Assembly: GCA_002428015.1 (NCBI GenBank)
Contig: DIZW01000068.1
Span: forward strand, 72,881-136,880
Source of the DNA: Oxalobacteraceae bacterium UBA6018
GTDB lineage: Bacteria; Pseudomonadota; Gammaproteobacteria; Burkholderiales; Burkholderiaceae_D
Length of the DNA: 64,000 nucleotides
Reading direction: 5' to 3'
The position numbers were made by a program, and so were the translations under genes. The notes under the pieces were generated by a model, which worked only from the letters and a program-made list of their open reading frames with translations, had not been told where the DNA came from and did not search any database. Positions 8,753 to 17,567 of the stretch are shown in pieces. How positions within the stretch are numbered: the stretch's first letter is position 1; each line of letters opens with the position of its first letter.

Positions 8753-9695
8753 CTAAGCCGGCGGGCGCCGGTTGGCGATCCCGAATGGCACGTGCACCAT
8801 CGGGATGGTCCCGCCGGGCGCCGCTTTCAGGTGGGTCAGCTGGTCGTCGAAGAAGATATGCGGCTTGAATACCGACAGCACGCGCGCCTTGTTCATCCCA
8901 CCCAAGAAGAAGGTCTCGTTGGCCGACACGCCCCAGCTCTTGAGCGTGGTGACGACGCGCTCGTGCGAGGGCGCGTTGCGGGCCGTGATGATGGCGATGC
9001 GCAGGATCTTCTTGTAGCCGGGATCGCGGCGCGCGGCGCGCTCCTCCAGGCGCTGCATCAGCGCCAGCTTCTGGAACATGTCGGCCAGCGGGCCAGGCTG
9101 GTGCGGCACGGCCATGTGGCGCGTCTCGTGGGCGTGGAACTCGTCGATGTCGTTATTGCGCTTGAAGACGGTCTCGGATTCGTCGTCGGCGATCACGCCG
9201 TCGAAGTCGAAGGCCACGCGCAGCTCGGCGTCATCGTCGTCGTCAGCGATCCGGGACGGCAGCACCAGCCCGGCCGGGTAGTTGGCCGCGATCGCGCTCT
9301 TGACGTCCTCCTCGTTCGCGCTCAGGAACAGGGCCGCGTTGAAGGCCGGTAGATAGGTGTAGGGCGATTTGCCGGTCAGGAAGGCGGCGCGCGAGATGTC
9401 CAGGCCGTAGTGGGCGATCGAGCGCATCACGCGCAGCCCGGTCTCGGGCGAATTGCGCGAGAAAAAGCACCACTTCGACCGGCGCCTGGCGCGGGAAGCA
9501 CTTGTTAATGTTCAGGAAGCGGCGGATGAAGGGGAAGGCCACGCCCTTGTCCAGGATCGTGTCCAGGTTGCGTTCCTGGTAGTTGCGGTATTCGTCAGGG
9601 CCGCTGTCGAGGTAGACCTGGTGCGAGGCGGTCAGGTCGAACAAGGCGCTGGAGGCCACGCCGATGACCAGTTTGTGCTCAATCTGAAACGCCAT
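8753..9695 (-). pseudogene. Cytosolic 5'-nucleotidase, frameshifted
   Basis: The two halves of one 5'-nucleotidase (about 313 residues, NT5C1-like family) lie in different frames. The N-terminal half runs from ATG 9695 (MAFQIEHKLVIGVASSALFD) to VEVVLF. The C-terminal half resumes with SRNSPETGLRVMRSIAHYGLDISRAAFLTG and contains the HAD-like motif VAFDFDGVIADD. Removing one base from the A run at 9462-9466 (T run on the coding strand) restores a continuous reading. The start codon overlaps the stop of the HDOD gene (TGATG), so translation is coupled. The conserved sequence on both sides of the break favours a very recent mutation or a base-calling error. The family dephosphorylates nucleoside monophosphates. 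Confidence 0.8.
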
Positions 9696-10687
9696 CAATC
9701 GTCCTCGTTCTTGAGTTTGTCGAAGCAGGCCAAGGCGGCCGCATCCAGGCCGTTCACCACGAACGGTCCGTCCGCGGCGCACTGGCCGGCGTCGGCCAGC
9801 ATGCGCAGTTTGCTCACCCGGTCGCTCAGCAGCAGGGTGCGCGCCAGCGCGCCGGCGCCCTCCTGGCCGGCCTGGGCGATGGCCGCGGTCACTGTAACAG
9901 GGAAGTCCCACACCGTGGCGATTTTAGCCGACAGCGCGCGCGCCCGCTCGTACAGGGCGACGCAGAACTGGTCGGAGCGGGGCAGGGCGGCGTCGGCGTG
10001 GAGTTGGTCGATCAGGCGCAGGGCCACCATCAGGCCCACGTTTTCCATCAGCCCGGCGAGGTAGGCTTCGAAGGGGTTGGCGCCCATGGATGGCGCCAGG
10101 ATGCTGGCCGCCAGCGCGCACAGTTCGGACTGGCGCCAGACCTGGGGCGCCAGCTGGGCCGCGAAATGCCCGCCCTGCAGGTTAATGATCGGCCGGAACG
10201 ACACGCGCGCCAGCAGCATGCGCATGCCGTTCTGCCCCAGCAGCATGACGGCGCCTTCGATGGTCTTGACTGGCGCGCTCGGGTGGTAGTAGGGGCTGTT
10301 GGCCTCGCGGATCACTTCTGCCACCAGCACCACGTCGTGCGCCAGCTGGCGCGCCAGGTCGGCGCTGGTGACGCTGTCGTCGCGCAGGCTGCGCAGCAGT
10401 TGCGGAATGACGGCCGGCACGCGCGGCACCAGGTTGGCGCCGGCGTCGGCCGAGGCGGCCAGGCGCGCCAGTTCGTCCAGGATGAGTGTTTCGGCGCGCG
10501 CCTGGGAGGCGTGCGATTCGGCGCCCGCCAGCCAGCGCCAGAAGACGGCGTCAACCTCGCTGGCCGACGCCGGCGCGCTCGCCGCACCGGCAGGCGCCGC
10601 GGCAGCCGATGCGGGCACCGGCGCCTGCCCGGCAGCCGCCTTGGCCGCGTCGCCGCCGCCGAACCATCGGGCAAACCATGTCTTCAT
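9695..10687 (-). CDS. HDOD domain protein
   Basis: This encodes a 330-residue cytoplasmic protein. Residues 1-15 are followed by a low-complexity Ala/Pro linker (to about residue 45) and then a HDOD domain. The domain is recognisable from LVPRVPAVIPQLLRSLRDDSV, LARQLAHDVVLVAEVIREANSPYY and AVMLLGQNGMRMLL. HDOD proteins are signalling outputs related to HD phosphohydrolases but usually lack the metal-binding residues. I see no HD pair where one would expect it (GLMENVGLMVAL). I chose the ATG at 10687 (MKTWFARWF) over an upstream one because GGCAGGTG precedes it. It is first in the overlapping string with the nucleotidase and mfd. The function is unknown. Confidence 0.82.
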   Translation of the reverse strand: MKTWFARWFGGGDAAKAAAGQAPVPASAAAAPAGAASAPASASEVDAVFWRWLAGAESHASQARAETLILDELARLAASADAGANLVPRVPAVIPQLLRSLRDDSVTSADLARQLAHDVVLVAEVIREANSPYYHPSAPVKTIEGAVMLLGQNGMRMLLARVSFRPIINLQGGHFAAQLAPQVWRQSELCALAASILAPSMGANPFEAYLAGLMENVGLMVALRLIDQLHADAALPRSDQFCVALYERARALSAKIATVWDFPVTVTAAIAQAGQEGAGALARTLLLSDRVSKLRMLADAGQCAADGPFVVNGLDAAALACFDKLKNEDD

Positions 10688-10783
10688 CACCTGCCTCGCC
10701 TGCACGTCACCAGCATGAACTCGCCTGGTCAAGCCATTTTACCCGCTGGGCGAATTGGCGGCGTTTAGATAGGCATGCCCTTG

Positions 10784-13177
10784 TTAGCGCGGCGTTTCCG
10801 GGCTGGCCGGCGGCGCGGCGGGCGGTGGCGGCGGCGACGCACCCGGCTCGACTGGCGAATCTGGCCCAGGCGCCGGTGCGGCAGCGGGCTCGGTGTCGAT
10901 ATCGATGGTCTTGAAATCGGTGTTGCCGGCATACTCGCCGTAGATCCAGTCGCCGCCGTCGCGCATCAGCCCTTCCGGCGGCTCGCGTTCTTCCACCGGG
11001 CGCTTGGCCAGCGCCGACTTCATGTAGTCGATCCAGATCGGCAGCGACAGGGTGGCGCCGAACTCGCGTCCGCCCAGCGACTTCGGATCGTCGTAGCCCA
11101 TCCATGCCACCGCCACCACGCCGCCGCCGTAGCCGGAGAACCAGCCGTCCATGGCGTCGCTGGTGGTGCCGGTCTTGCCGGCGATGTCCTCGCGCTCGAA
11201 GGCCTTGCCGGCAGCCGCGCCGGTGCCGTAGCTGACCACGTCGCGCAGCATGGTGTGGACGATGAAGGCGTTGCGCGGATCGATCACGCGCTCCGTCTCG
11301 TCGCCGGAAGCGGCCGGCTTGGCCTGGGCCAGCACCTTGCCGTCGCCATCCTCGATCTTGGCGATCAGGTAGGGCTTGATCTGGTAGCCGCCGTTGGCGA
11401 ACACCGCGTAGGCGCCGGCCAGCTGCAGCGGCGTGACCGCGCCGGTGCCCAGCGCCAGGGTCATGTTCTGGGGCTGGCGCGCCAGCTCGAAACCGAACTT
11501 GCCGAGGTACTCGTGGGCGTAGGGCACGCCGATCGCGCGCAGCAGGCGGATCGAGGCGACGTTCTTGGACTGGGCCAGCGCCACGCGCATGGTCACTTCG
11601 CCATCGTATTTGCCGTCGTCGTTCTGCGGCGACCAGGTGGCGCCGGCGTTCTCGCCCGGCATGTCGAGCGGCGCGTCCAGGATGCGCGTGCTTGGAAAAT
11701 AGCCTTTTTCCAGCGCCGCCGAATAGATGAAAGGCTTGATCGAGGAACCCGGCTGGCGCAGCGCCTGGGTCACGTGGTTGTACTTCTGCAGGCTGAAGTC
11801 GAAGCCACCCACCAGCGCGTGGTAGGCGCCGGTGCGCGCGTCCAGCGCCACGAAGGCGGCCGCCACCTGCGGCACCTGGACGATGGACCAGCCGCCCTTG
11901 GGGTTGTCCTGCATGATGCGCACGATCGCGCCCGGGCGCAGCCGGATCGCGTCGCGGGCGTTGCTCGACAGCGCCGCGCCGACCAGCTTCAGGCCGGCCG
12001 GGCCGATGTCGATGGGGTCGCCGTCGAGGTTTTCGACGCGCACGCGCTTGGGCTCCACCTGCATCACCATGACCGGCACCAGGCCGTCGCTGACCGGACG
12101 CTTGCGCAATTCCTGGGCGACCGTTTCCTCGCGCTCGGCGGGGTCCTCGGGCAGGGTCACGAAGGCTTCCGGGCCGCGGTAGCCGTGGCGCTGGTCGTAG
12201 GCGAGCACGTTGCGCCGCACCGAATCGTAGGCCGCTTGCTGCTCGGCCTTGAGGATGGTGGTGGTGACGACGATGCCGGTGGTGTAGGCGTCGTCCTTGT
12301 ACTGCTCGACGACGGCCTGGCGCGCCAGTTCGGCCACGTACTCGGCGTGGACGTCGAATTCCTGGCGCTTGTCGGACACTTTGATCGGCTCGGCCGCGGC
12401 CTGGGTGTACTGCGCCTCGGTGATGTAGCCGACCTCGCGCATGCGCTTGAGCACCGCCAACTGGCGCTGCTTGGCGCGCTTGGGATTGGTAGCCGGATTG
12501 TGCCGCACCGGGTCCTGGGGCAGGCCAGCCAGCATCGCCATCTCGGCGATCGACAGCTTGGACAGCGGCTTGCCGAAGTAGGCGCCGGCGGCGCTGCCGA
12601 AGCCGTACGAGCGCCGGCCCAGGTAGATCTGGTTCATGTACAGCTCGAGGATCTGGTCCTTCGTGAGCGCACCCTCGATCTTGTAGGCCAGGGCGACTTC
12701 GTTGGCCTTGCGCGCCAGGTTCTTGTCGCGCGAGAGGAAGAAGTTACGCGCCACCTGCATCGTGATGGTCGAGCCGCCCTGGCGGTAGCCGCCGGCCAGG
12801 TTGGCGCGCATGGCCGCCGCGGCGCGGATCCAGTCGATCCCGTGGTGCTCGTAGAAGCGGGTATCCTCGATCGCGAGCACGGCTTTCTTGAGCAGGTCGG
12901 GAATCTGCCCGATCGGCACGAAGTCGCGGTGCTCCTCGCCGAATTCGCCGATCAGCACATGGTCGGCCGTGTAAATGCGCAGCGGGATCTTGGGGCGGTA
13001 GTCGGTGACGGCGTCGATCGGCGGCACGTTGCGCGCGACCACGCCGAAGAAATAGCCGAGCAGGCCGAGCACCGCCAGCAGCGCCAGTACGACCAGGATG
13101 ATCATGCCGCGGACCAGGAGCGGGCGCCTGGCCCAGAATGACGTAGACGTAGAGGTAGATGAGGGCGATGTTGTCAA
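10784..13177 (-). CDS. mrcA: Penicillin-binding protein 1A
   Basis: This bifunctional peptidoglycan synthase is anchored in the inner membrane by a single helix (residues 24-48). The 797-residue protein has a glycosyltransferase domain with catalytic Glu104 in AIEDTRFYEHHG and the GGSTITMQ motif. An OB-like insert follows, then a transpeptidase domain with the SxxK serine near residue 478 (GSSIKPF), SKN near 537 and KTGTT near 668. The C-terminus is a Pro/Ala-rich tail. The reading begins at TTG 13177 with only GAGAA upstream. No in-frame ATG precedes the membrane helix, so the exact start is uncertain. The divergent OPT gene starts 162 bp away. Confidence 0.94.
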   Translation of the reverse strand: MTTSPSSTSTSTSFWARRPLLVRGMIILVVLALLAVLGLLGYFFGVVARNVPPIDAVTDYRPKIPLRIYTADHVLIGEFGEEHRDFVPIGQIPDLLKKAVLAIEDTRFYEHHGIDWIRAAAAMRANLAGGYRQGGSTITMQVARNFFLSRDKNLARKANEVALAYKIEGALTKDQILELYMNQIYLGRRSYGFGSAAGAYFGKPLSKLSIAEMAMLAGLPQDPVRHNPATNPKRAKQRQLAVLKRMREVGYITEAQYTQAAAEPIKVSDKRQEFDVHAEYVAELARQAVVEQYKDDAYTTGIVVTTTILKAEQQAAYDSVRRNVLAYDQRHGYRGPEAFVTLPEDPAEREETVAQELRKRPVSDGLVPVMVMQVEPKRVRVENLDGDPIDIGPAGLKLVGAALSSNARDAIRLRPGAIVRIMQDNPKGGWSIVQVPQVAAAFVALDARTGAYHALVGGFDFSLQKYNHVTQALRQPGSSIKPFIYSAALEKGYFPSTRILDAPLDMPGENAGATWSPQNDDGKYDGEVTMRVALAQSKNVASIRLLRAIGVPYAHEYLGKFGFELARQPQNMTLALGTGAVTPLQLAGAYAVFANGGYQIKPYLIAKIEDGDGKVLAQAKPAASGDETERVIDPRNAFIVHTMLRDVVSYGTGAAAGKAFEREDIAGKTGTTSDAMDGWFSGYGGGVVAVAWMGYDDPKSLGGREFGATLSLPIWIDYMKSALAKRPVEEREPPEGLMRDGGDWIYGEYAGNTDFKTIDIDTEPAAAPAPGPDSPVEPGASPPPPPAAPPASPETPR

Positions 13178-13339
13178 GACAGTATTCTCAGTGGCGAACC
13201 GTGGGAGAGCCGTTCCGGTGGTGACGGCCCTGGCGGAAGATTATAATCCATCGATTTTGTGCGTCGGCCAGTTTGCACGTGTGCCATAGTCGGTCTGCGC
13301 GCGTGCCTGCGCCACTAATTCATCCACCTGGAGAGCGCG

Positions 13340-15604
13340 ATGCCCTACGATCCCAACCAAGCCGCCGTCAAGCCTTACATTCCGGCCGACGCGCAGCTGC
13401 CCGAAATGACCATCCGCGCGCTCGTCATGGGCACCGTGTTGGGGATGGTGTTCGGCGCCTCCTCGCTGTACCTGGTGCTCAAGGTCGGCCTGACGGTGAG
13501 CGCCTCGATTCCGGTGGCGGTGATCGCCATCACCCTGTTCGGTCTGGCCAACAAGATGGGCGCGCGCGACGCCACCATCCTGGAAAACAGCATCTGCCAA
13601 ACGGCGGGATCGGCCGGCGAGTCGATCGCCTTCGGCCTGGGGGTGATGATGCCGGCGATTATGATCCTCGGCTTCGACCTCGAAATCTCGCGCGTGATGC
13701 TGGTCGGGGTGCTCGGTGGCCTGCTCGGCATCCTGATGATGATCCCCATGCGGCGCACCATGATCGTGGACCAGCACCGCCAGCTCAAATTTCCAGAAGG
13801 GACGGCCTGCGCCGAGGTGCTCAAGGCCGGCGCCACCGCCACTTCGCGCGCGGCAGCGGGCGAGCTGCGGGAGGCGGGCTCGAACGCCGCGCGCGAGGCC
13901 AGCCGGCGCGCCGCCATCATCTTCGGCGGCTTCGGCATCGGCCTGCTGTACAAGGTGGCCAGCATTTCATTCAAGCTGTGGAAGGACACCGTCAACTTCG
14001 TGTTCGACGCGCCCCTCAAGGCCGGCTCGGTGGGCGCCGAGATTTCGCCCGAGCTGCTCGGCGTGGGCTACATCATCGGCCCGCGCATCGCCGCCATCAT
14101 GGCCGCCGGCGGCGTGCTGTCCTACCTGCTGCTGATCCCGATGATTAAGTTTTTCGGCGACGCGCTCACCGTGCCGCTGGCGCCGGCGACGGCGCTGATC
14201 CGCGACATGGGGCCGGACGACATCCGCAGCGCCTACGTGCTCTACATCGGCGCCGGGGCCGTGGCCGCGGGCGGCCTGGTCAGCCTGGCGCGTTCGCTGC
14301 CGACCATCTGGCACGGCTTGAAGGGCGGCCTGTCCGGCATCGGCAAGGGCAGCGCGGCCGACCTGACGCTGCGCACCGACCAGGACATTCCCATCAAGTG
14401 GGTGGTGATCGGCTCGCTGGCGATCATCGCCGTCATCACGCTGGCTACGCCGCTGCACATGAACCTCCTGGGCGCGCTGCTGATCCTGGTGTTCGGCTTC
14501 CTGTTCTCGACCGTGTCCTCGCGCCTGACCGGCGAAGTGGGGTCGTCCTCCAACCCGATTTCCGGAATGGCGGTGGCGACCCTGCTGTTCACCTGCCTGA
14601 TCTTCCTACTGATGGGCTGGACCGGCGGCCAGTACTACGTCACCGCGCTGTCGGTCGGCGCGATCGTCTGCGTCGCCGCCAGCAACGCCGGCACCACCTC
14701 GCAGGACCTCAAGACCGGCTACCTGGTCGGCTCGACCCCGCGCCTGCAGCAGTACGCGATCCTGTGCGGCGCGCTGGCCTCGGCGCTGATCCTCGGGCCT
14801 ATCCTGCTCAAGCTGAACGACGCGGCCACCGTGTACGTCCCGGCCGCCCAGGTCGCGCCAGGGTTGAAGGTGGACGCGGCGGCGCTGACCGGCAGCGCGC
14901 GCCTGACCGGGCCCCAGGCCAAGAGCGACGGCCGCACCTACAAGGTGTGGCAGAAGACCGACGCGGTGGGCGGGCCGGCCGGCAAATACCTGGTGGCCGA
15001 CGACGGCACGCCAGCCTACCTGGTCGACCCGGGCATTAACGGCACCCACAAGACGCGCCCGGGCTCGAACGAAGTGGTCAAGAAGTTCGACGCGCCCAAG
15101 GCCGTGCTGATGTCCTACATTATCAAGGGCATCCTGGGCCAGAAGCTGCCGTGGACCCTGGTGCTCTTCGGCGTGATGATCGCGCTGGTGCTGGAAATGT
15201 CGGGCGTGCAGTCGCTGGCCTTCGCGGTGGGCGTCTACCTGCCGCTGGCCTCCACCGCGCCGATCGCCATCGGAGGCCTGATCCGCTGGCTGGTGGACCG
15301 GCGCAACCTCAAGCTGACCCAGTACGCCGGCCTGAACGAGCAGGAGCAGCAGGCCGTGGGCGACCGCAGTTCGGGCACGCTGCTGGCCTCGGGCTATATC
15401 GCCGGCGGCGCGCTGGCCGGCATCGTCATCGCCATCACGGCCGGCGCGCTGACCGATTTCGACGAGCGCCTCACCAGCTGGGCCAGCGCCGTCAACCCCT
15501 TCTTCGCCGGCGCCAGCGCCGACCTGCTGTCGATGCTGCCCTACGCGGTGCTGATGGTGCTGCTGTACGTGGTGGCGCGCGAGAAGGACGCGCCGCCCGC
15601 TTAG
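13340..15604 (+). CDS. OPT family oligopeptide transporter
   Basis: This encodes a 754-residue polytopic inner-membrane protein of the oligopeptide transporter family. Typical family segments are the N-terminal ALVMGTVLGMVFGASSLYL helix, NSICQTAGSAGESIAFG near residue 95, and RQLKFPEGTACAEVLKAG near residue 150. A periplasmic or cytoplasmic insertion of about 100 residues lies near 505-600 and is largely hydrophilic. The family takes up short peptides or metal-chelate complexes with protons; the substrate here is unknown. The ATG at 13340 follows GGAGAGCG. Its stop codon overlaps the stop of the convergent epimerase gene, leaving no room for a terminator. Confidence 0.92.
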   Translation: MPYDPNQAAVKPYIPADAQLPEMTIRALVMGTVLGMVFGASSLYLVLKVGLTVSASIPVAVIAITLFGLANKMGARDATILENSICQTAGSAGESIAFGLGVMMPAIMILGFDLEISRVMLVGVLGGLLGILMMIPMRRTMIVDQHRQLKFPEGTACAEVLKAGATATSRAAAGELREAGSNAAREASRRAAIIFGGFGIGLLYKVASISFKLWKDTVNFVFDAPLKAGSVGAEISPELLGVGYIIGPRIAAIMAAGGVLSYLLLIPMIKFFGDALTVPLAPATALIRDMGPDDIRSAYVLYIGAGAVAAGGLVSLARSLPTIWHGLKGGLSGIGKGSAADLTLRTDQDIPIKWVVIGSLAIIAVITLATPLHMNLLGALLILVFGFLFSTVSSRLTGEVGSSSNPISGMAVATLLFTCLIFLLMGWTGGQYYVTALSVGAIVCVAASNAGTTSQDLKTGYLVGSTPRLQQYAILCGALASALILGPILLKLNDAATVYVPAAQVAPGLKVDAAALTGSARLTGPQAKSDGRTYKVWQKTDAVGGPAGKYLVADDGTPAYLVDPGINGTHKTRPGSNEVVKKFDAPKAVLMSYIIKGILGQKLPWTLVLFGVMIALVLEMSGVQSLAFAVGVYLPLASTAPIAIGGLIRWLVDRRNLKLTQYAGLNEQEQQAVGDRSSGTLLASGYIAGGALAGIVIAITAGALTDFDERLTSWASAVNPFFAGASADLLSMLPYAVLMVLLYVVAREKDAPPA

Positions 15605-16527
15605 ACGAAGGCCAGGTCGTGGCGCAGGATGGCCTCGTCCAGCCATTCGTCGCTGTGGCCGAAGCGGTAGCCGAGCGCGCTTGCGCGGCTTGTGTCGAGC
15701 CAGAACGGGGCCGGATAGTCGAATGGGCTCAGCATCCCCGGCTGGGCGGGCGGGGCCACCGGCACCGTGCTGACCGGTTCGTCCACCAGCATGCCGATGC
15801 GCTGGTAGATGTCGAAGGCCGACAAGGCACCGTCGCAGGCCGCGTTGACCGGGCCGCTGAACTGCTGTGCCCCGGCCCAGACCAGGAAATCGCTGGCGCG
15901 CTGGGCGCTGGTGAACGAGCTGCAGGCGGCCGCGTTGGAGTAGCGCAGCGGGGCATGCAGGCGGGCCATGTCCACGTAGTGCGCAAGGCGCTCGGTGAAG
16001 TCTTCCGGGCCGCCCAGCACGTGCCCGAGCCGCACCGACACCAGCGGCAGCGAGCCGTCGCGGTACAGGTAGGCCTCGGCCTGCAGCTTGCCCGCCACAT
16101 AGCTGTCGATGGCGCGCGCCGGGTCGTGCCAGGGGAAGCTGGTGTCGATCGGCTGAGCCGCCACGTTGAGCTGGTCCTCGGCGAAGGGCGCGTCCTGGCC
16201 CAGGAGGCCGCGGTAGACGTCGATGGTGGATGCCATCACGTAGCGCTTGACCCGGCCCTTGAAGATGCGGGTGGCGATGGCCGCGTCCAGGGGGCTGTAG
16301 CACATCTGGTCGTACACCAGGTCGTACTGCTGGCCGGCCGCGAACGCCGCCTGCATGGCACGCTCGTTGCGGCGGTCCACGCGGATGCGGGCGATGCGCT
16401 GGCCGAAGGGATCGGGCGCGTTGCCGCGGGTGGCGATCGTCACCGCGTGGCCCGCCATCAGCAGACGCTGCACGAGCAGCTTGCCGATGTAGCGCGTTCC
16501 CCCAATCACCAATATATTCTTGCCCAT
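15601..16527 (-). CDS. NAD-dependent epimerase/dehydratase family protein
   Basis: This encodes a 308-residue cytoplasmic protein of the extended SDR type. The nucleotide-binding motif GGTRYIGKLL lies at residues 9-18. The usual YxxxK position is not in canonical form: the region reads STIDVYRGLL and later SYVAGKLQAE, so the catalytic Tyr/Lys pair may be Y and K of SYVAGK. Related proteins act on nucleotide sugars or as RNA-binding homologues. It is divergent from the LysR gene, with 98 bp between starts, which suggests that it is the regulator's target. Its stop codon overlaps that of the OPT gene. Confidence 0.82.
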   Translation of the reverse strand: MGKNILVIGGTRYIGKLLVQRLLMAGHAVTIATRGNAPDPFGQRIARIRVDRRNERAMQAAFAAGQQYDLVYDQMCYSPLDAAIATRIFKGRVKRYVMASTIDVYRGLLGQDAPFAEDQLNVAAQPIDTSFPWHDPARAIDSYVAGKLQAEAYLYRDGSLPLVSVRLGHVLGGPEDFTERLAHYVDMARLHAPLRYSNAAACSSFTSAQRASDFLVWAGAQQFSGPVNAACDGALSAFDIYQRIGMLVDEPVSTVPVAPPAQPGMLSPFDYPAPFWLDTSRASALGYRFGHSDEWLDEAILRHDLAFV

Positions 16528-16625
16528 GGCGCTTCCTTATCAATTAAGTTATATTTTCTGCTCAGTGATAAAAATCATCAACCGAGAAAAATTGTCGCCA
16601 TGCATAATAAAAACTTAGCCATGGA

Positions 16626-17531
16626 GTGCCGTTGAAGCCCTTGCGCAGCCTTTCCGGGCTGATCGACTTCGACTGCGCGGCGCGCTGGGGCAGCTTCAAG
16701 CTGGCGGCCAAGGAGCTGCACAAGACGCCGGCGGCGATCAGCCAGCAGGTCAAGCACCTCGAGGAAAGCATCGGCTTCGCGCTGTTCATCCGCCATCCGC
16801 GCCATATCACGCTGACCGAAAAAGGCCAGGACCTGGCCATCTCGGTGGCGCGCCTGCTGGCCGAGCTGCGCGCCAAGGTCGGCGCGCTGCAGGGCGGCGA
16901 CGAAGAGGCCATCCTGCGCATCTCCACCACCCACTCGTTCGCCATCAAGTGGCTGGTGCCGCGCATGCACCGCTTCACCAAGCTGTATCCCGAACTCGAT
17001 ATCCGGCTCGATTCGAACGACGCCATGGTCGACCTGGAAGACGACAGCACCGACGTGGCGGTGCGCTACGGGCCGGTCAGCGACGGCGATCCGGCGCTGC
17101 TGTTCCGTGAACGCCTGATCGCGGTGTACAGTCCGGACCTGCTCGCGCCAGGGCAGGCCGAGCTGACCCTGGCCGACCTGCCGCGCTTTCCGCTGCTGTA
17201 CGAGAATTCGCCGGAGTCGTGGCTGCAGCTGCTCAACGAGAACCGCGCCCTGGACGGGCAGTACGATTTCTCGCGCGGGTACAGCCATTGGGGCGTGCTG
17301 GCGCAGGCCGCGGTGGCCGGGCAGGGGATCGCGCTGGTCGCGTACGGGATCGCCTTCCAGGACATTTTGAAGGGATCGCTGCGCAAGATCGACTGCCGCA
17401 GCCCGCCGTTTGGAAGCGGCTACCGCTTCCTGGTCAACCGCAGCAAGGAGAGCATGCCGAAGGTGCAGCGCTTTCGCGCCTGGCTGGTGGCGGAAATGGA
17501 CGACATGCAGCGCGCGCTCGACCGCAACTAG
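16626..17531 (+). CDS. LysR-family transcriptional regulator (GcvA-like)
   Basis: This encodes a 301-residue regulator. An N-terminal winged helix-turn-helix (residues 8-65, SFKLAAKELHKTPAAISQQVKHLEE) is followed by a LysR substrate-binding domain from about residue 92. The RPxxxL-like opening and VAVRYGPVSDGD segment resemble the GcvA subgroup. The start is taken as GTG 16626; TTG at 16632 is an alternative and no ATG fits. Target promoter: the AT-rich divergent gap 16528-16625 shared with the epimerase gene. It is convergent with the POT transporter gene. The effector is unknown. Confidence 0.9.
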   Translation: MPLKPLRSLSGLIDFDCAARWGSFKLAAKELHKTPAAISQQVKHLEESIGFALFIRHPRHITLTEKGQDLAISVARLLAELRAKVGALQGGDEEAILRISTTHSFAIKWLVPRMHRFTKLYPELDIRLDSNDAMVDLEDDSTDVAVRYGPVSDGDPALLFRERLIAVYSPDLLAPGQAELTLADLPRFPLLYENSPESWLQLLNENRALDGQYDFSRGYSHWGVLAQAAVAGQGIALVAYGIAFQDILKGSLRKIDCRSPPFGSGYRFLVNRSKESMPKVQRFRAWLVAEMDDMQRALDRN

Positions 17532-17567
17532 CAGCCGCGCGCGCGCCGGGGCGAGCGGGCTGGCGCC

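Noticed and set aside
16528..16625. LysR binding box in the epimerase/LysR gap
   Set aside because: The gap is AT-rich and suitable, but several T-N11-A matches are possible and none stands out, so no site is called.
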